Shown here: positions 23,731 through 31,836 of the stretch, in pieces
How the letters are laid out: each line of letters starts with the position of its first letter
Numbering within the stretch: the first letter of the stretch is position 1
NCBI GenBank assembly: GCA_020723205.1
Contig: DYJF01000011.1
Coordinates: 7,497-42,959 of the forward strand
Length of the DNA stretch: 35,463 nt
Direction: 5' to 3'
Origin: Bdellovibrio sp.
Lineage (GTDB): Bacteria; UBA10199; 2-02-FULL-44-16; DYJF01
The notes under the pieces: model-generated
The model's database searches: none
The model's input: only the letters and a program-made list of their open reading frames with translations
Told to the model about the DNA's origin: nothing
Made by a program: the position numbers and the translations under genes

Positions 23731-25182
23731 TCAATTCGTCGCCAGGAACGTGATCTGATAGTTCGGCGCTCCCACTGTTGCGGAGCCCAGACAGGTGAAC
23801 GTGCTTGTCGCGTCGTCGAACGGATAAGTGTAGGCCGTCGGACACGCCTGCTTCAGATATACGAGCCACGGCTGCGCGACGGTGAACCAGTTGGTATTGT
23901 GATTGTAGCATCCGTTGTCGCTGCCGCCGAAGTCGGGGCTCATTGCGGTGGGCCAGCTCGCGACGAACGGGGAGCTGGCGCTCGTGGCGCAACCGCAGCA
24001 ATCCGCTGCGGCCCCGTTCGTATAACAGGACTGCGCCTGCAGAGGGTTCGCCGCGCCCGCGGGCTCGGTGCAGGCCAGAAAATTGGTGTTCGTGCTGGTG
24101 GAACCGTCGCTGTTTGCAACATTGGCGGCGCAGTTCAGCGGGTCTCCCAGAGGACTTACGGCGATCGAAGAGCCGCAGAGCTGGTCCGCCGTCCACCATC
24201 CGATATGGGAACCGCACACGTTTGTGTATTGGCTGGCCGAGGCGTTCATGGCGAACCCGCAGTGAAGACCCGCTGCGTTGCAATCGGCGTTGGTCGCGCA
24301 TTCGCAATATCCGAGCGAGTTCGGGGAGCCGCCGTTCGGGCAGCTGCCGGCACCGCTGTACGCGGTGGGCGCGACGTCCCTAAGCAAGGTCGAGCGATCG
24401 GTTCCGCTCACGGTGGGCGTTATCGTCCACGGACAGGCCAAGAGAGACCCCTGCGCGCTGGTGCTGCCGGGGGCGGTGCACGAATACGGGTTGCCGCTCT
24501 CCGCCGCATAAGTTCCGGCAACGGGCGTCGCCGCAACACCAACGTTTATGCCGTTGATGATGCTGACGTCATAGTAATCGGGCCCGGGCGTCGTAGTAAA
24601 GCTCGACTGATTGCTGAAGGTGAACTCGAAGAGCGAGGCCGGCGGATTACCGCCCGTGCCGGTGGGGCAGATGCCGTCCGTCGATGCATTACAGTCCCCC
24701 GTCTGGCAATGCTGTCCGTTGGCGTCGCAACCGGTGCGCGCGAAGATGTTCCCGCTCCACTGGATCGTGCTTCCCGAAGCGGCGGCCGGGAAACATATCG
24801 TCGATTGGGCGCCGTTCGCCAGATTGATCTGGGATGCCGTCAATGACGGCAGGTTCCAGTAGCAGAAGTTGTTGGCCGTGTTACAGGTGGAGATCGAACC
24901 GCAACTGCCGGAACCGCCGGCACAACCGCAGGTCCCGCTGACGCCTGCCGCGGGATTGGCGCCGACGCAGGATCCGGAGGTTCCCGTCGGGCAATCCGAA
25001 TCCGACTGGCACGATATCGTGCCCGCCGCGATGCCGACCCAGATGGTCTGGCCCGTGCTGTTGGTAATGGAAACCGTCCTCAATCCCGTCGCGCAGCCGG
25101 TCGGTGTGCTGCCACCGCCGCTGCCGCCGCAACCGGCCGCGATGATGGACATGACAGACGCTAACATCAGGAATTTTTTCAT
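23731..25182 (-). CDS. Thaumatin-like (PR-5-type) exported lipoprotein
   Basis: A 483-aa lipoprotein (lipobox AAGC, Cys18) with a Gly/Ser linker and then a thaumatin-like domain. Its start, TVSITNSTGQTIWVGI, matches the thaumatin N-terminal strand; GQHCQTGDCNASTDGIC fits the family signature GxxCxTGDC...C; SLFEFTFSNQ and DYYDVSIINGINVGV match the conserved TLxEFTL...DFYDVSLVDGFN; many later Cys would form disulfides. Inserts of Cys/Gly-rich sequence (about residues 55-95) make it longer than plant proteins (about 210 aa). Plant PR-5 proteins bind or attack fungal walls; some cleave beta-1,3-glucan. AGGGGGGAGC precedes the ATG. Confidence 0.88.
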   Translation of the reverse strand: MKKFLMLASVMSIIAAGCGGSGGGSTPTGCATGLRTVSITNSTGQTIWVGIAAGTISCQSDSDCPTGTSGSCVGANPAAGVSGTCGCAGGSGSCGSISTCNTANNFCYWNLPSLTASQINLANGAQSTICFPAAASGSTIQWSGNIFARTGCDANGQHCQTGDCNASTDGICPTGTGGNPPASLFEFTFSNQSSFTTTPGPDYYDVSIINGINVGVAATPVAGTYAAESGNPYSCTAPGSTSAQGSLLACPWTITPTVSGTDRSTLLRDVAPTAYSGAGSCPNGGSPNSLGYCECATNADCNAAGLHCGFAMNASASQYTNVCGSHIGWWTADQLCGSSIAVSPLGDPLNCAANVANSDGSTSTNTNFLACTEPAGAANPLQAQSCYTNGAAADCCGCATSASSPFVASWPTAMSPDFGGSDNGCYNHNTNWFTVAQPWLVYLKQACPTAYTYPFDDATSTFTCLGSATVGAPNYQITFLATN

Positions 25183-25303
25183 GCTCCCCCCTTTTTTTAC
25201 CCTGCCACGGCGATACTATATGCCGCAGGATATATTTCAAGCATAAATGGGCGGCGCGCTCTTCATCCGCAATTTTCTTTTTGGGCTGGGCCGCTTAAAA
25301 CTT

Positions 25304-25334
25304 AAAAAAAGGGCGGACCGGAAGGCCCGCCCTT
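25304..25334 (-). terminator. Rho-independent terminator of the 372-aa lipoprotein gene
   Basis: On the minus strand the stem AAGGGCGG/CCGCCCTT is followed by a T run at 25310-25304. It begins 20 bp after the stop of the lipoprotein gene and separates it from the thaumatin-like gene. Confidence 0.85.
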
Positions 25335-25354
25335 CAAACTTTCACACAGAAAAC

Positions 25355-26473
25355 CTAGAATGTCGGCGTCTCGGGAAACACGGATGCCGCGGGAAACTGT
25401 GTCTTTGAGGCGTCAGATGCCGCGAGCGTAGGATATTCGATCCCCGTAAGGCTGATTCCTTCCGCTGTGCAAAGCGCGACGTCAGCCGGGTTGCCCCCGC
25501 TCGCCGGATCGCCGGTCGCTATGACGCCGCAGAACGGAGTGTCATTCTGCTGGTCGGCGACGCTTGCACCATCAAGGTAGAAATGATTCTCGAACAAGAG
25601 ATTTGTGCCGGCCACGATGAATTGCGAGTTGAACAGCACCTGGTCAACGGTGAAGTCGGTTGTGCCGCCGCCGGGGGGAGGATTCGGTATCGGTATGATC
25701 TGATCTGTTGCAAAGAATGCCGCGGTCTGAAGCGTGACCTTGTTCTCCGCATCGGAACTAGAGACGATCCTGCCGACGATAAATTCCTTTCCAGTCGCCA
25801 TCGTCCCTGACGCATAGCCGTCGAAGCTGTTCGTTGATGCCGCGGTGTTATTCCATACCAGATATGCCATCACATCGTTGCCCATGCCGATCGCCGCCAA
25901 CGTCGCTGCATCGGCAACAAGGGTGGGAGATACTATGACCACGCCTTTGCCTGCAGTATCGCTTGTCGGCGCCGTTTGAACATACCCGATCATGAGACGG
26001 CTGTCGTTGAACCACGCCCTGAAACAGGCATATTGCGACGAGCTTATCGCGGCGGTCCCTGAACACGGGTCGTTCGTCCCGTCCCCATCAACGTCGTAAT
26101 TGTAGTTCGAGAAATCTACTTTTACCGTGCCGCCAAAAGCGGTGCCGCTTATCTGCGTGGAAGTCAATGCCAGCTCGCTGTTCAGCGCTGCGGCTATTCC
26201 GGAGAAGAGATTGTCGGACAACTTATTGACGAGATCGGCCACGTCCGTAGCCGTAGTTATCGGCGCGGACATGGTTCCTGTATCAGGGATGCCGGCCTTT
26301 GAAACCGAAAAGTTGACGTTCTGGAGATTCGCGGAAGAAACCGCGCTCACATCTACTCCAACGCTGGTCGGAAATGCCGCATCCGTTGAACTACTGCCGC
26401 CGCCTGACGAACCGCATGCCGCAAACGCCAAAAGAAAAACAACTCCACAAACCTGCAAATACCTTTTTTTCAT
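25355..26473 (-). CDS. Uncharacterised exported lipoprotein, 372 aa
   Basis: The start at 26473 has AAGGAGGG upstream and gives a lipoprotein signal (QVCGVVFLLAFAAC). A Gly/Ser linker and a mostly beta-type mature domain follow, rich in Ala, Thr, Val and Asp with few Cys. A DVDGDGTND stretch is a possible calcium-binding loop. No family is recognised. It sits between a GH19 chitinase gene and a thaumatin-like gene on the same strand, all with lipoboxes, so it may belong to the same cell-surface set. An upstream ATG at 26512 would precede the signal and is not preferred. Confidence 0.75.
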   Translation of the reverse strand: MKKRYLQVCGVVFLLAFAACGSSGGGSSSTDAAFPTSVGVDVSAVSSANLQNVNFSVSKAGIPDTGTMSAPITTATDVADLVNKLSDNLFSGIAAALNSELALTSTQISGTAFGGTVKVDFSNYNYDVDGDGTNDPCSGTAAISSSQYACFRAWFNDSRLMIGYVQTAPTSDTAGKGVVIVSPTLVADAATLAAIGMGNDVMAYLVWNNTAASTNSFDGYASGTMATGKEFIVGRIVSSSDAENKVTLQTAAFFATDQIIPIPNPPPGGGTTDFTVDQVLFNSQFIVAGTNLLFENHFYLDGASVADQQNDTPFCGVIATGDPASGGNPADVALCTAEGISLTGIEYPTLAASDASKTQFPAASVFPETPTF

Positions 26474-26741
26474 ATTCCCTCCTTTTGCCGAAACATACAC
26501 CAAGCCGTACAAAACTCAATCAAATTTAGGCAGTTTCAATGATCCGCCCCCGTTCTTTGGTGTTGCTCTCGCGCGCTTCGGGGGATTCGAGACGACTGCC
26601 GGCAATATCAGAAATGGAGGACCTTCAACGAATCCGGACCATCTCCGCGGAACTCATGGCGGCCCCAACAACCACCGCCCGACCTTACACCGACAAATGA
26701 AATCGCTCCGTAGCGGACTGTTGTCTAATCACTGGTACTCA

Positions 26742-27917
26742 TCACGGGCAGGGAACCGTGCTGAGGGAGGCGTAGCATGTCTCGCCGGCGGGACATTCGG
26801 CGTTGGTCACACAGTACGTCCCGCACTTCCTGTTGGCATCCGACCAACTTGTTCCGCAGCGCTTAGTCGGGTCCATGTAGGACGGGCAGTTCGCGAAATT
26901 CCGCTGTGTCGCGCAATTGACAGCCCAACCGTCCGGCACCGTGACACCCATCAGGGCAGCCATATTATTGAAGAAGGTCACGCGTTTTTCCGCGTTGGCC
27001 AGACCCTCGGCCGATGCGTCGGGACCACACTCTATGCCGCCGTTGATGATATTGGTGATGATGCCGAGGTTGGCGCTCGTCCTTCCGCATGCTATATCAA
27101 ATTCCGTTGGCGTCCATTCCCCCAGGATAACGTTGTGGGCCGAAGGTTTGAACGGAATATCCGGGGGGTACGACGCGCTCTTTTCCTCGTGCCCCCAGAA
27201 CCATATCGAGCCGGCGATGCCCTTATCCGGATAGATAGCCAGAAGGTCGGGACTATTCCGATACTCACTTCCTACACCCATCGTCTCCCCAAATGACTGA
27301 TAGTTGACGCCCCAGGAGAGCTGATGGGGCCCCCTGCCGCACCAGCCGATATCGCCCGCGGGGCACTTATATTGGTTGGCTTCATTGCACAGCACAGCGG
27401 TATCGTAACCCGGGGTATTTACACAGCCGCCATAGGAGCAGCTGTCACGGGCAGTCCCGCCTCCCTCCTGTATGAAACAGCCAGGCCCTCCATAGGTCGG
27501 ATCGACCTGCACGCCTGTTCCGGTCTCCTGCGCGATATTCGCCAGAAAGGCGGCGATCTCGAGCTTGTTCGTATTTTCATCGTCGGATTCGGTGCCGAAA
27601 TTCTCCATCTTTGCCATTCCAGCTATCAGGTTGTCGTATGTGTAGTACCACTGTCCGTTTGGAAGATCCGAAAGCCCAAGCGCTTCACGGTTGGATTCCC
27701 TGCACGCCGTGTTGTTGCGGGATTCCTTCGTTATCGTGTTATATATCGCCTCAGTGAAAAGCAGTTTCAGCGCATCTTCCCTCCCCTGCAGATTGGTCGT
27801 TACAGTGAAATCGTCCTCCGAAGCGGTGTTGTTTGAAGAACTGCAACCGATGAAACATAAGATCAAAAGTGGCGAGAATACGATAGAAGCAATCCTAAAA
27901 ATTTTATTTTTTAACAC
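26742..27917 (-). CDS. GH19 chitinase-type lipoprotein with C-terminal Cys-rich module
   Basis: A 391-aa lipoprotein starting at GTG (GGAGGGGG upstream; lipobox FIGC, Cys25). The catalytic domain (about 45-310) follows plant-type GH19 chitinases: [27 protein letters not shown] with E131, CFIQEGG with E151, [28 protein letters not shown] and [16 protein letters not shown]131 and E151 match the two catalytic glutamates of the family. The C-terminus (about 345-391, [12 protein letters not shown] then CPAGETCYA) is a Cys-rich module that could bind chitin. It would cleave beta-1,4-GlcNAc chains of chitin, or possibly peptidoglycan, outside the cell. Confidence 0.92.
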   Translation of the reverse strand: MLKNKIFRIASIVFSPLLILCFIGCSSSNNTASEDDFTVTTNLQGREDALKLLFTEAIYNTITKESRNNTACRESNREALGLSDLPNGQWYYTYDNLIAGMAKMENFGTESDDENTNKLEIAAFLANIAQETGTGVQVDPTYGGPGCFIQEGGGTARDSCSYGGCVNTPGYDTAVLCNEANQYKCPAGDIGWCGRGPHQLSWGVNYQSFGETMGVGSEYRNSPDLLAIYPDKGIAGSIWFWGHEEKSASYPPDIPFKPSAHNVILGEWTPTEFDIACGRTSANLGIITNIINGGIECGPDASAEGLANAEKRVTFFNNMAALMGVTVPDGWAVNCATQRNFANCPSYMDPTKRCGTSWSDANRKCGTYCVTNAECPAGETCYASLSTVPCP

Positions 27918-28035
27918 TACCCCCTCCCCTCTAATGATAACAAATTCCCGCAGGATTGCACCTTACCATATCGCAGGTCACAACGCTTTGTCTGGCTGAC
28001 CTGATGTTCGATGCCGCTTTGCATATGTCGGTTGG

Positions 28036-28416
28036 TCAGGCGATGGCCTTCCGCTGGGGCGCCTTGAAGAGCACCGTCGTCACGAACTCGACGAAGACGC
28101 CGTAGAGCATCCCGAAGAGCAGCGTCAGGGAGAAGAGCTTCACAGGATCCTGCGGCGTCATCAGGCAGCTGAACGCAAGCGGCAGGCTGACGGTGAAACC
28201 GATCACGATGCCGTGCACGCTCCAATGAGGCAACGACAGACAGCTGATGCCGATGACGAATCCCAGAAGCGACCTGTTGCAGAGAATCTCGCCGACCGCG
28301 GGCCACGGGAGCTGCTGTGCGATATTCTTCGCGAGGCCGGCTTCAATATCGGCCGTGATGCAAAAAATGCCGCACAGAAGACCGCAAACCGTTGCGATGA
28401 GGATCCGTTTTTTCAT
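28036..28416 (-). CDS. Small multi-TM membrane protein, 126 aa
   Basis: Four hydrophobic segments (about residues 4-22, 48-66, 68-85, 95-118), short loops, and a basic C-terminus. GGAGGGA precedes the ATG. It is 42 bp downstream of another four-TM protein of similar size; PQDPVKLFSLTLLFGMLYGV here recalls WTVSGFVYGLIAGLV there, so the pair may be distant paralogues. No family is recognised. Both are likely inner-membrane proteins. Confidence 0.75.
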   Translation of the reverse strand: MKKRILIATVCGLLCGIFCITADIEAGLAKNIAQQLPWPAVGEILCNRSLLGFVIGISCLSLPHWSVHGIVIGFTVSLPLAFSCLMTPQDPVKLFSLTLLFGMLYGVFVEFVTTVLFKAPQRKAIA

Positions 28417-28458
28417 GGGCCATCCCTCCGCTTTATCATTGAACCCAACCCGTGCCAG

Positions 28459-28875
28459 CTATGCATTCCATTTTGCGAAGACGAGTCCCGCGATGAGCCC
28501 GTATACAAACCCGCTGACGGTCCAGATCGAAACCACCGCCAGCGAAACCGGCATACAGCTGTAGATCATGATCATGGCCGGCACGTGAGCGACGGCCCAG
28601 AACGCGAATGCAAAACGGGCCGCCCTTGCGACGTTGGTGCCTGTGATGCCGGACTTCGTCTTGTCCCATACCCACGCGAGCGCGATGCCCAGGAAGAACG
28701 GATAGACGAAGATGACCCACATCGCCGGCTGACTCCACGGCCTGTATAGATTTGTGTTGTTGTACTGGGCGGCGATCGACGGGAAAAGCCAACTGGAAGA
28801 ATAGCTCTGGCCCATAAGGACGGCAAGGATGAGGAGTCCGGTCAACGATCCGAGCTTGACGACATTTCTTGACAT
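28459..28875 (-). CDS. Small four-TM membrane protein, 138 aa
   Basis: Starts at the ATG at 28875 (AAGGGGG upstream). Hydrophobic segments are near residues 8-25, 50-68, 83-103 and 108-130. No signal peptide, Cys motif or catalytic residue is apparent and I know no family for it. It is encoded directly upstream of the 126-aa membrane protein and probably in one operon with it. Confidence 0.75.
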   Translation of the reverse strand: MSRNVVKLGSLTGLLILAVLMGQSYSSSWLFPSIAAQYNNTNLYRPWSQPAMWVIFVYPFFLGIALAWVWDKTKSGITGTNVARAARFAFAFWAVAHVPAMIMIYSCMPVSLAVVSIWTVSGFVYGLIAGLVFAKWNA

Positions 28876-29038
28876 AAATTGCCCCCTTCCGCTGAATTCG
28901 GCGCTTGCCACATTGAGCAACCGATTGCTCCGTATATCTCAGAACCGTCGGACAGGGCAAATATAATGTGAATATCGGCTCTGCATGATTTTTATTGTCT
29001 TTACCGGTCAATTTTTGTAATGACTTTGGACTTTAAAT

Positions 29039-29117
29039 GGTGGCTATAGCTCAGCTTGGTCAGAGCGCCTGACTGTGGCTCAGGAAGTCGTGGGTTCAAA
29101 TCCCACTAGCCACCCCA
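29039..29117 (+). tRNA. tRNA-His (anticodon GTG)
   Basis: A full cloverleaf is readable. The acceptor stem is GTGGCTA/TAGCCAC; the anticodon stem CCTGA/TCAGG encloses CTGTGGC with anticodon GTG; the T arm GTGGG TTCAAAT CCCAC is standard. The extra G at 29039 opposite C at 29114 is the G-1:C73 pair that marks tRNA-His. CCA is encoded at 29115-29117. The 3' end is shared with the recombinase gene and its inverted repeat. Confidence 0.97.
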
Positions 29118-30554
29118 ATTTGTGACCGACGCCGTGGCGGCGACATGCTGCCACGGCAACCGGTATGAAAAAACGAGGGTTTTGGACGCCAGCCGAAAGT
29201 TCGAGCCGATTCTTTTGAGAAATTCTTTCTGGGATTCTAAATTTCCCCCGACAGACAGCTGATGGGCTTGGTGAGCCGCTTCGAGGAATTCCCGGCACGG
29301 TTCGAGCCAACCGGTTGCCCCCTTTTCCAGTCTGGCCATTTTCTCTTCCAGTTCGACCTTGCCCTTGAGCAAGGTTTCTTTTTTGGCCTGATATTCCGTC
29401 TTTTCAATCAGCCCTTCGAGATGAGCGTCCAGTAAACGGTCGAGCTTCTCGTTGATGACGGGGATTTCCTTTTCAAGTTTTGCCCTGTGTAGGGCAACCG
29501 GTTGGCTCGCATTTGTCTGTTCCTGCGCCCATGCGGCCAGCAATTGCCGGTAGCCATCTTGGGGCAGAGCGACCTTTGAGATCGCGTTGCTGATTTGTTC
29601 CGCGAGAATTTCTTCGCGGGTATATGGTTCCTTGCAGTTCCCGCGTTTTTTCGTGCAACGGTAATAGTTGTGACCCTTTTGTCGCTCTGCCGTGATTGAA
29701 CAGCCGCAATTTGCGCATGTGGCAAGTCCAAGAAGCGCGAATTTCTGCTTTCTGTATTTGTTGGGCTTGCCGTTTCTTTTCAGCGCTTCTTGGACGCGGT
29801 CAAAGAGCTCCTTTGTTATTGTGGGTTCGTGCGTTCCTTCATGCCACTCGCCGCCGAAATTCATGAGGCCGTAGAAGAAAGGATTCATGAGCAGACGGTG
29901 AATTTCGGCCTTGACCAACGCCTTTCCGGTGCGGCTCACCAAGCCCCATGAAAAAGAGGCCCGCTTAACGTCTTCAAGTGTGTATTCACCGGTTGCGTAT
30001 GTTTCAAAAAGTTGCCTGATGAGCGGGCCTCTTTCCGGATCTATGACAACCTTTCGGAGATCTTTGTCGTTGATGTAGCCAATCGGGGCGCGAGTGGGCC
30101 ATTCACCGCGACGCAATTTTTGGCGAAACCCTCTTTTCACGTTCTCCGAAAGGTTGTCTATGAAATACTTGGACTGCCCAAAGGCGATATTGAGCATGAA
30201 TTTTCCCTGCGGCGTGTTCTCAAACCAGAATGTCGGGAATTTGAGAAATTTAATATGGCCGGTGTCCAAAAGATACACGATCCGGCCGCCATCAACAGAG
30301 TTGCGGGCGAGGCGGTCGGGGTGCCAAGCCAGAATGCCCTGCGCCTCGCCCGCCTCGATTCTCTTGAGCATCCCGGTGAATATGCGGCGGCCGGGAGTTT
30401 TGGCCGTCATGGCCTCTATGAATTCGTGTTTGACCACTATTCTCTCTTTTTCAGCGAAGAGACGGAGCTCCGCGATCTGCGCTTCTATGGATAGAATCTG
30501 TTTCTCTTCGCTGTCTGTGGATTTTCTGGCGTAAATGAAAAATTCGTTTGCCAT
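29106..30554 (-). CDS. Large serine recombinase (integrase) ending inside tRNA-His
   Basis: 482 aa from the ATG at 30554 (GGAGG upstream). Resolvase domain: FIYARKSTDSEEKQ with nucleophile S12, SIEAQ, and WHPDRLARN. Recombinase domain (about 155-265: RRGEWPTRAPIGY, LLMNPFFYGLM), zinc ribbon CANCGC...CTKKRGNC (about 287-315), then a coiled coil (about 345-425). It would cut and rejoin DNA through a Ser-DNA link. Its last 31 codons lie in a 91-bp repeat and its stop is in the tRNA acceptor arm, so the final NWGG is partly supplied by tRNA sequence. An in-frame ATG at 30737 lies in the opposite repeat and is rejected as start. Product is predicted intact. Confidence 0.93.
   Translation of the reverse strand: MANEFFIYARKSTDSEEKQILSIEAQIAELRLFAEKERIVVKHEFIEAMTAKTPGRRIFTGMLKRIEAGEAQGILAWHPDRLARNSVDGGRIVYLLDTGHIKFLKFPTFWFENTPQGKFMLNIAFGQSKYFIDNLSENVKRGFRQKLRRGEWPTRAPIGYINDKDLRKVVIDPERGPLIRQLFETYATGEYTLEDVKRASFSWGLVSRTGKALVKAEIHRLLMNPFFYGLMNFGGEWHEGTHEPTITKELFDRVQEALKRNGKPNKYRKQKFALLGLATCANCGCSITAERQKGHNYYRCTKKRGNCKEPYTREEILAEQISNAISKVALPQDGYRQLLAAWAQEQTNASQPVALHRAKLEKEIPVINEKLDRLLDAHLEGLIEKTEYQAKKETLLKGKVELEEKMARLEKGATGWLEPCREFLEAAHQAHQLSVGGNLESQKEFLKRIGSNFRLASKTLVFSYRLPWQHVAATASVTNWGG
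29112..29202. repeat. Left 91-bp inverted repeat (overlaps tRNA-His 3' end)
   Basis: Perfectly complementary, base by base, to 30790-30700. It includes the last six bases of the encoded tRNA-His (ACCCCA) and the coding sequence for the recombinase C-terminus. It contains an internal hairpin (GCCGTGGCGGC... TGCCACGGC). It may be an attachment or inversion site. Confidence 0.95.
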
Positions 30555-30635
30555 GACGGCCTCCGTGTAATCGCCTTTGGGCAGCGGCCTTTGGAAATTT
30601 AGAATCCCCATGCGGATATTGGGGAATCGGCTCGT

Positions 30636-30655
30636 AGCGCCGCGCAAGCGGCGCT
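30636..30655. other. GCAA-tetraloop hairpin upstream of the recombinase
   Basis: AGCGCCGC and GCGGCGCT form a perfect 8-bp stem closed by GCAA, a GNRA-type loop. It lies in the recombinase 5' leader inside the inverted-repeat-bounded segment and has no T run. It could control translation or be a protein-binding site. Confidence 0.5.
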
Positions 30656-30699
30656 GCCAAATGCGTGAAGGGATCGAGAAAAATCCCGCAGCGCTTTTG

Positions 30700-30790
30700 G
30701 AACTTTCGGCTGGCGTCCAAAACCCTCGTTTTTTCATACCGGTTGCCGTGGCAGCATGTCGCCGCCACGGCGTCGGTCACAAATTGGGGT
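30700..30790. repeat. Right 91-bp inverted repeat (duplicate of recombinase 3' end)
   Basis: Exact inverted copy of 29112-29202. Read on the plus strand it encodes the same recombinase C-terminus (NFRLASKTLVFSYRLPW and onward to TNWG) and then continues open for 15 codons. Identity without any change implies recent duplication, gene conversion or active recombination. Confidence 0.95.
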
Positions 30791-30838
30791 TCCCTCTGGG
30801 ACAAAATTCGAACTTATTTTCAATCCGAGTTCACCTAA
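30791..30838 (+). pseudogene. Alternative recombinase C-terminal tail without its own gene body
   Basis: After the right repeat, the plus-strand frame that continues TNWG reads SLWDKIRTYFQSEFT and then TAA (30836-30838). This is what the recombinase would gain if the segment between the repeats were flipped. It looks like an original 3' end of such a recombinase, left here by duplication or held in reserve. Only the tail and repeat are present, so it is not a gene by itself. Confidence 0.6.
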
Positions 30839-30882
30839 GCATGAAGTCCGTTCACTTTTCCAGAGTAAAATTGGATCCCGTC

Positions 30883-30936
30883 GCAAAATCTGCGCCGCGC
30901 ACGCGCTGTTTCCCCAAGGCGCGTCACAGATTTTGC
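30883..30936. other. Imperfect stem-loop 1 of the non-coding stretch
   Basis: The outer arms GCAAAATCTG and CAGATTTTGC are perfect. The inner arms ACGCGC (30901-30906) and GCGCGT (30919-30924) close a 12-nt loop. Eight and two unpaired bases separate the inner and outer stems. Confidence 0.7.
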
Positions 30937-30947
30937 ACGACACGGGA

Positions 30948-31003
30948 GCAAAAAGCCGCGCCAGCGCAACGCGGATGCGACACTGCGCTGTCACGCTTTT
31001 TGC
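30948..31003. other. Imperfect stem-loop 2 of the non-coding stretch
   Basis: The outer arms GCAAAAAGC and GCTTTTTGC are perfect. The inner arms CAGCGC (30962-30967) and GCGCTG (30985-30990) are also perfect. The size and two-storey layout closely match stem-loop 1, 11 bp away, so the two look like related elements. Confidence 0.7.
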
Positions 31004-31253
31004 ACCGTGGCGGGCCGACCGTTTTGCGCGACCGTTGCCGCAGCGGGCAAGCGCCGCCCGCGCCGAGGGTTCCCGTTGGGACTGGGCCACCTTAGCCCCC
31101 GCTATAATGACGCCCAGTCCAACAAGAAATCCGTGGATACCGTAATACCGTGGAGGGTGGGTGGGAGGGCAATGTTCCTTCACGCAAAATGATTTGAAGT
31201 TATTTCAATGAATCCATCTATGCCTTTATTTCTTATCCCAGCAAATTGGCGAA

Positions 31254-31823
31254 TCATTTGACCCATGTGCCGAAGTTGTTAAAGCCGTCATCGTTGATCC
31301 AGTCGTATGTCGGCAGCCAATGAGACAATTGAAAATTCTTTCCATGTTCAGCCTGAGGACGATCCCCGATGTCGAAAGCGCCGAGGTCTTGGTAGTACAC
31401 CCACTTAGACCCATCCCAAACGGTGGGCGTGCCTTTTCCACCATCTTCACTAATCAGGAGACCCAAATAATCGAACGGGTTAGGACCGCCAGTTTTTATT
31501 TGGCGGTACTTATCTGGGATAGCGTTAATGTGAATTCCGATCACTTTATTCCTACGTTCAATGCTCTTCATTATTTCGTAGCGCACCCATGGACGCACAT
31601 AGGTCTGCGAGCCGATAAGAACAACAGTCACTGATGTGTTCTCGAGTCCGCTATGAATCAGGCGCTTTAGCGCTGCAGCGCCCTGTTTCTTCGTCGCTTC
31701 CCATAGTGACGAATCGAAATATCCAGCGTTATCGTCCTTTGTAATGCTGTGATTTCGGACAACATTAGCCCGGAAATCAATCACATCTTGATAATGAAAA
31801 CTGAAGAATACGCGACGTGCCAT
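31254..31823 (-). CDS. TIR-like protein (DUF1863/ThsB-like), probable antiphage sensor or effector
   Basis: A 189-aa protein starting MARRVFFSFHYQDVIDFRAN, the opening of the MTH538/DUF1863 TIR-like fold (also used by ThsB of the Thoeris system). A Rossmann-like core follows with SVTVVLIGSQTY, then RPWVRYEIMKS; the Glu in WVRYE sits where TIR enzymes have the catalytic Glu. Such proteins use NAD+ to make a signal or deplete NAD+. The C-terminal 60 residues are a Trp/Gly/Asp-rich extension. It starts 13 bp after the TM-protein stop; AAAGGA precedes the ATG. No ThsA-like effector is nearby, so it is not a standard Thoeris pair. Confidence 0.88.
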   Translation of the reverse strand: MARRVFFSFHYQDVIDFRANVVRNHSITKDDNAGYFDSSLWEATKKQGAAALKRLIHSGLENTSVTVVLIGSQTYVRPWVRYEIMKSIERRNKVIGIHINAIPDKYRQIKTGGPNPFDYLGLLISEDGGKGTPTVWDGSKWVYYQDLGAFDIGDRPQAEHGKNFQLSHWLPTYDWINDDGFNNFGTWVK

Positions 31824-31836
31824 ATTGTAGTCCTTT

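Larger units (their letters stand above)
30839..31253. other. Hairpin-rich non-coding stretch between recombinase and TIR gene
   Basis: No convincing gene in either strand; the open frames here lack ribosome sites and read as shadows. The part at 30880-31060 is GC-rich with nested inverted repeats, listed separately. A Gly-rich TGGAGGGTGGGTGGGAGGG stretch at about 31150 is a possible G-quadruplex. The DNA becomes AT-rich from about 31190, where the defence cargo begins. Confidence 0.55.

Noticed and set aside
26513-26741. Open frame through the gap after the 372-aa lipoprotein start
   Set aside because: No ribosome site or family pattern; it runs on as antisense of the chitinase gene. I see no feature in this gap.
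29080-29310. 76-aa minus-strand frame ending WLVGFEPTTS
   Set aside because: This ending is a familiar spurious translation of tRNA antisense sequence; the frame also lies within the recombinase gene.
30555-30737. N-terminal extension of the recombinase to the ATG at 30737
   Set aside because: It would start inside the right inverted repeat, has no ribosome site and adds 61 residues unlike the family; the ATG at 30554 has GGAGG and gives the normal resolvase start.
30734-31183. 149-codon frame on the minus strand across the hairpin region
   Set aside because: Arg/Ala-rich composition, no ribosome site and overlap with the inverted repeat and stem-loops make it a shadow of structured DNA.
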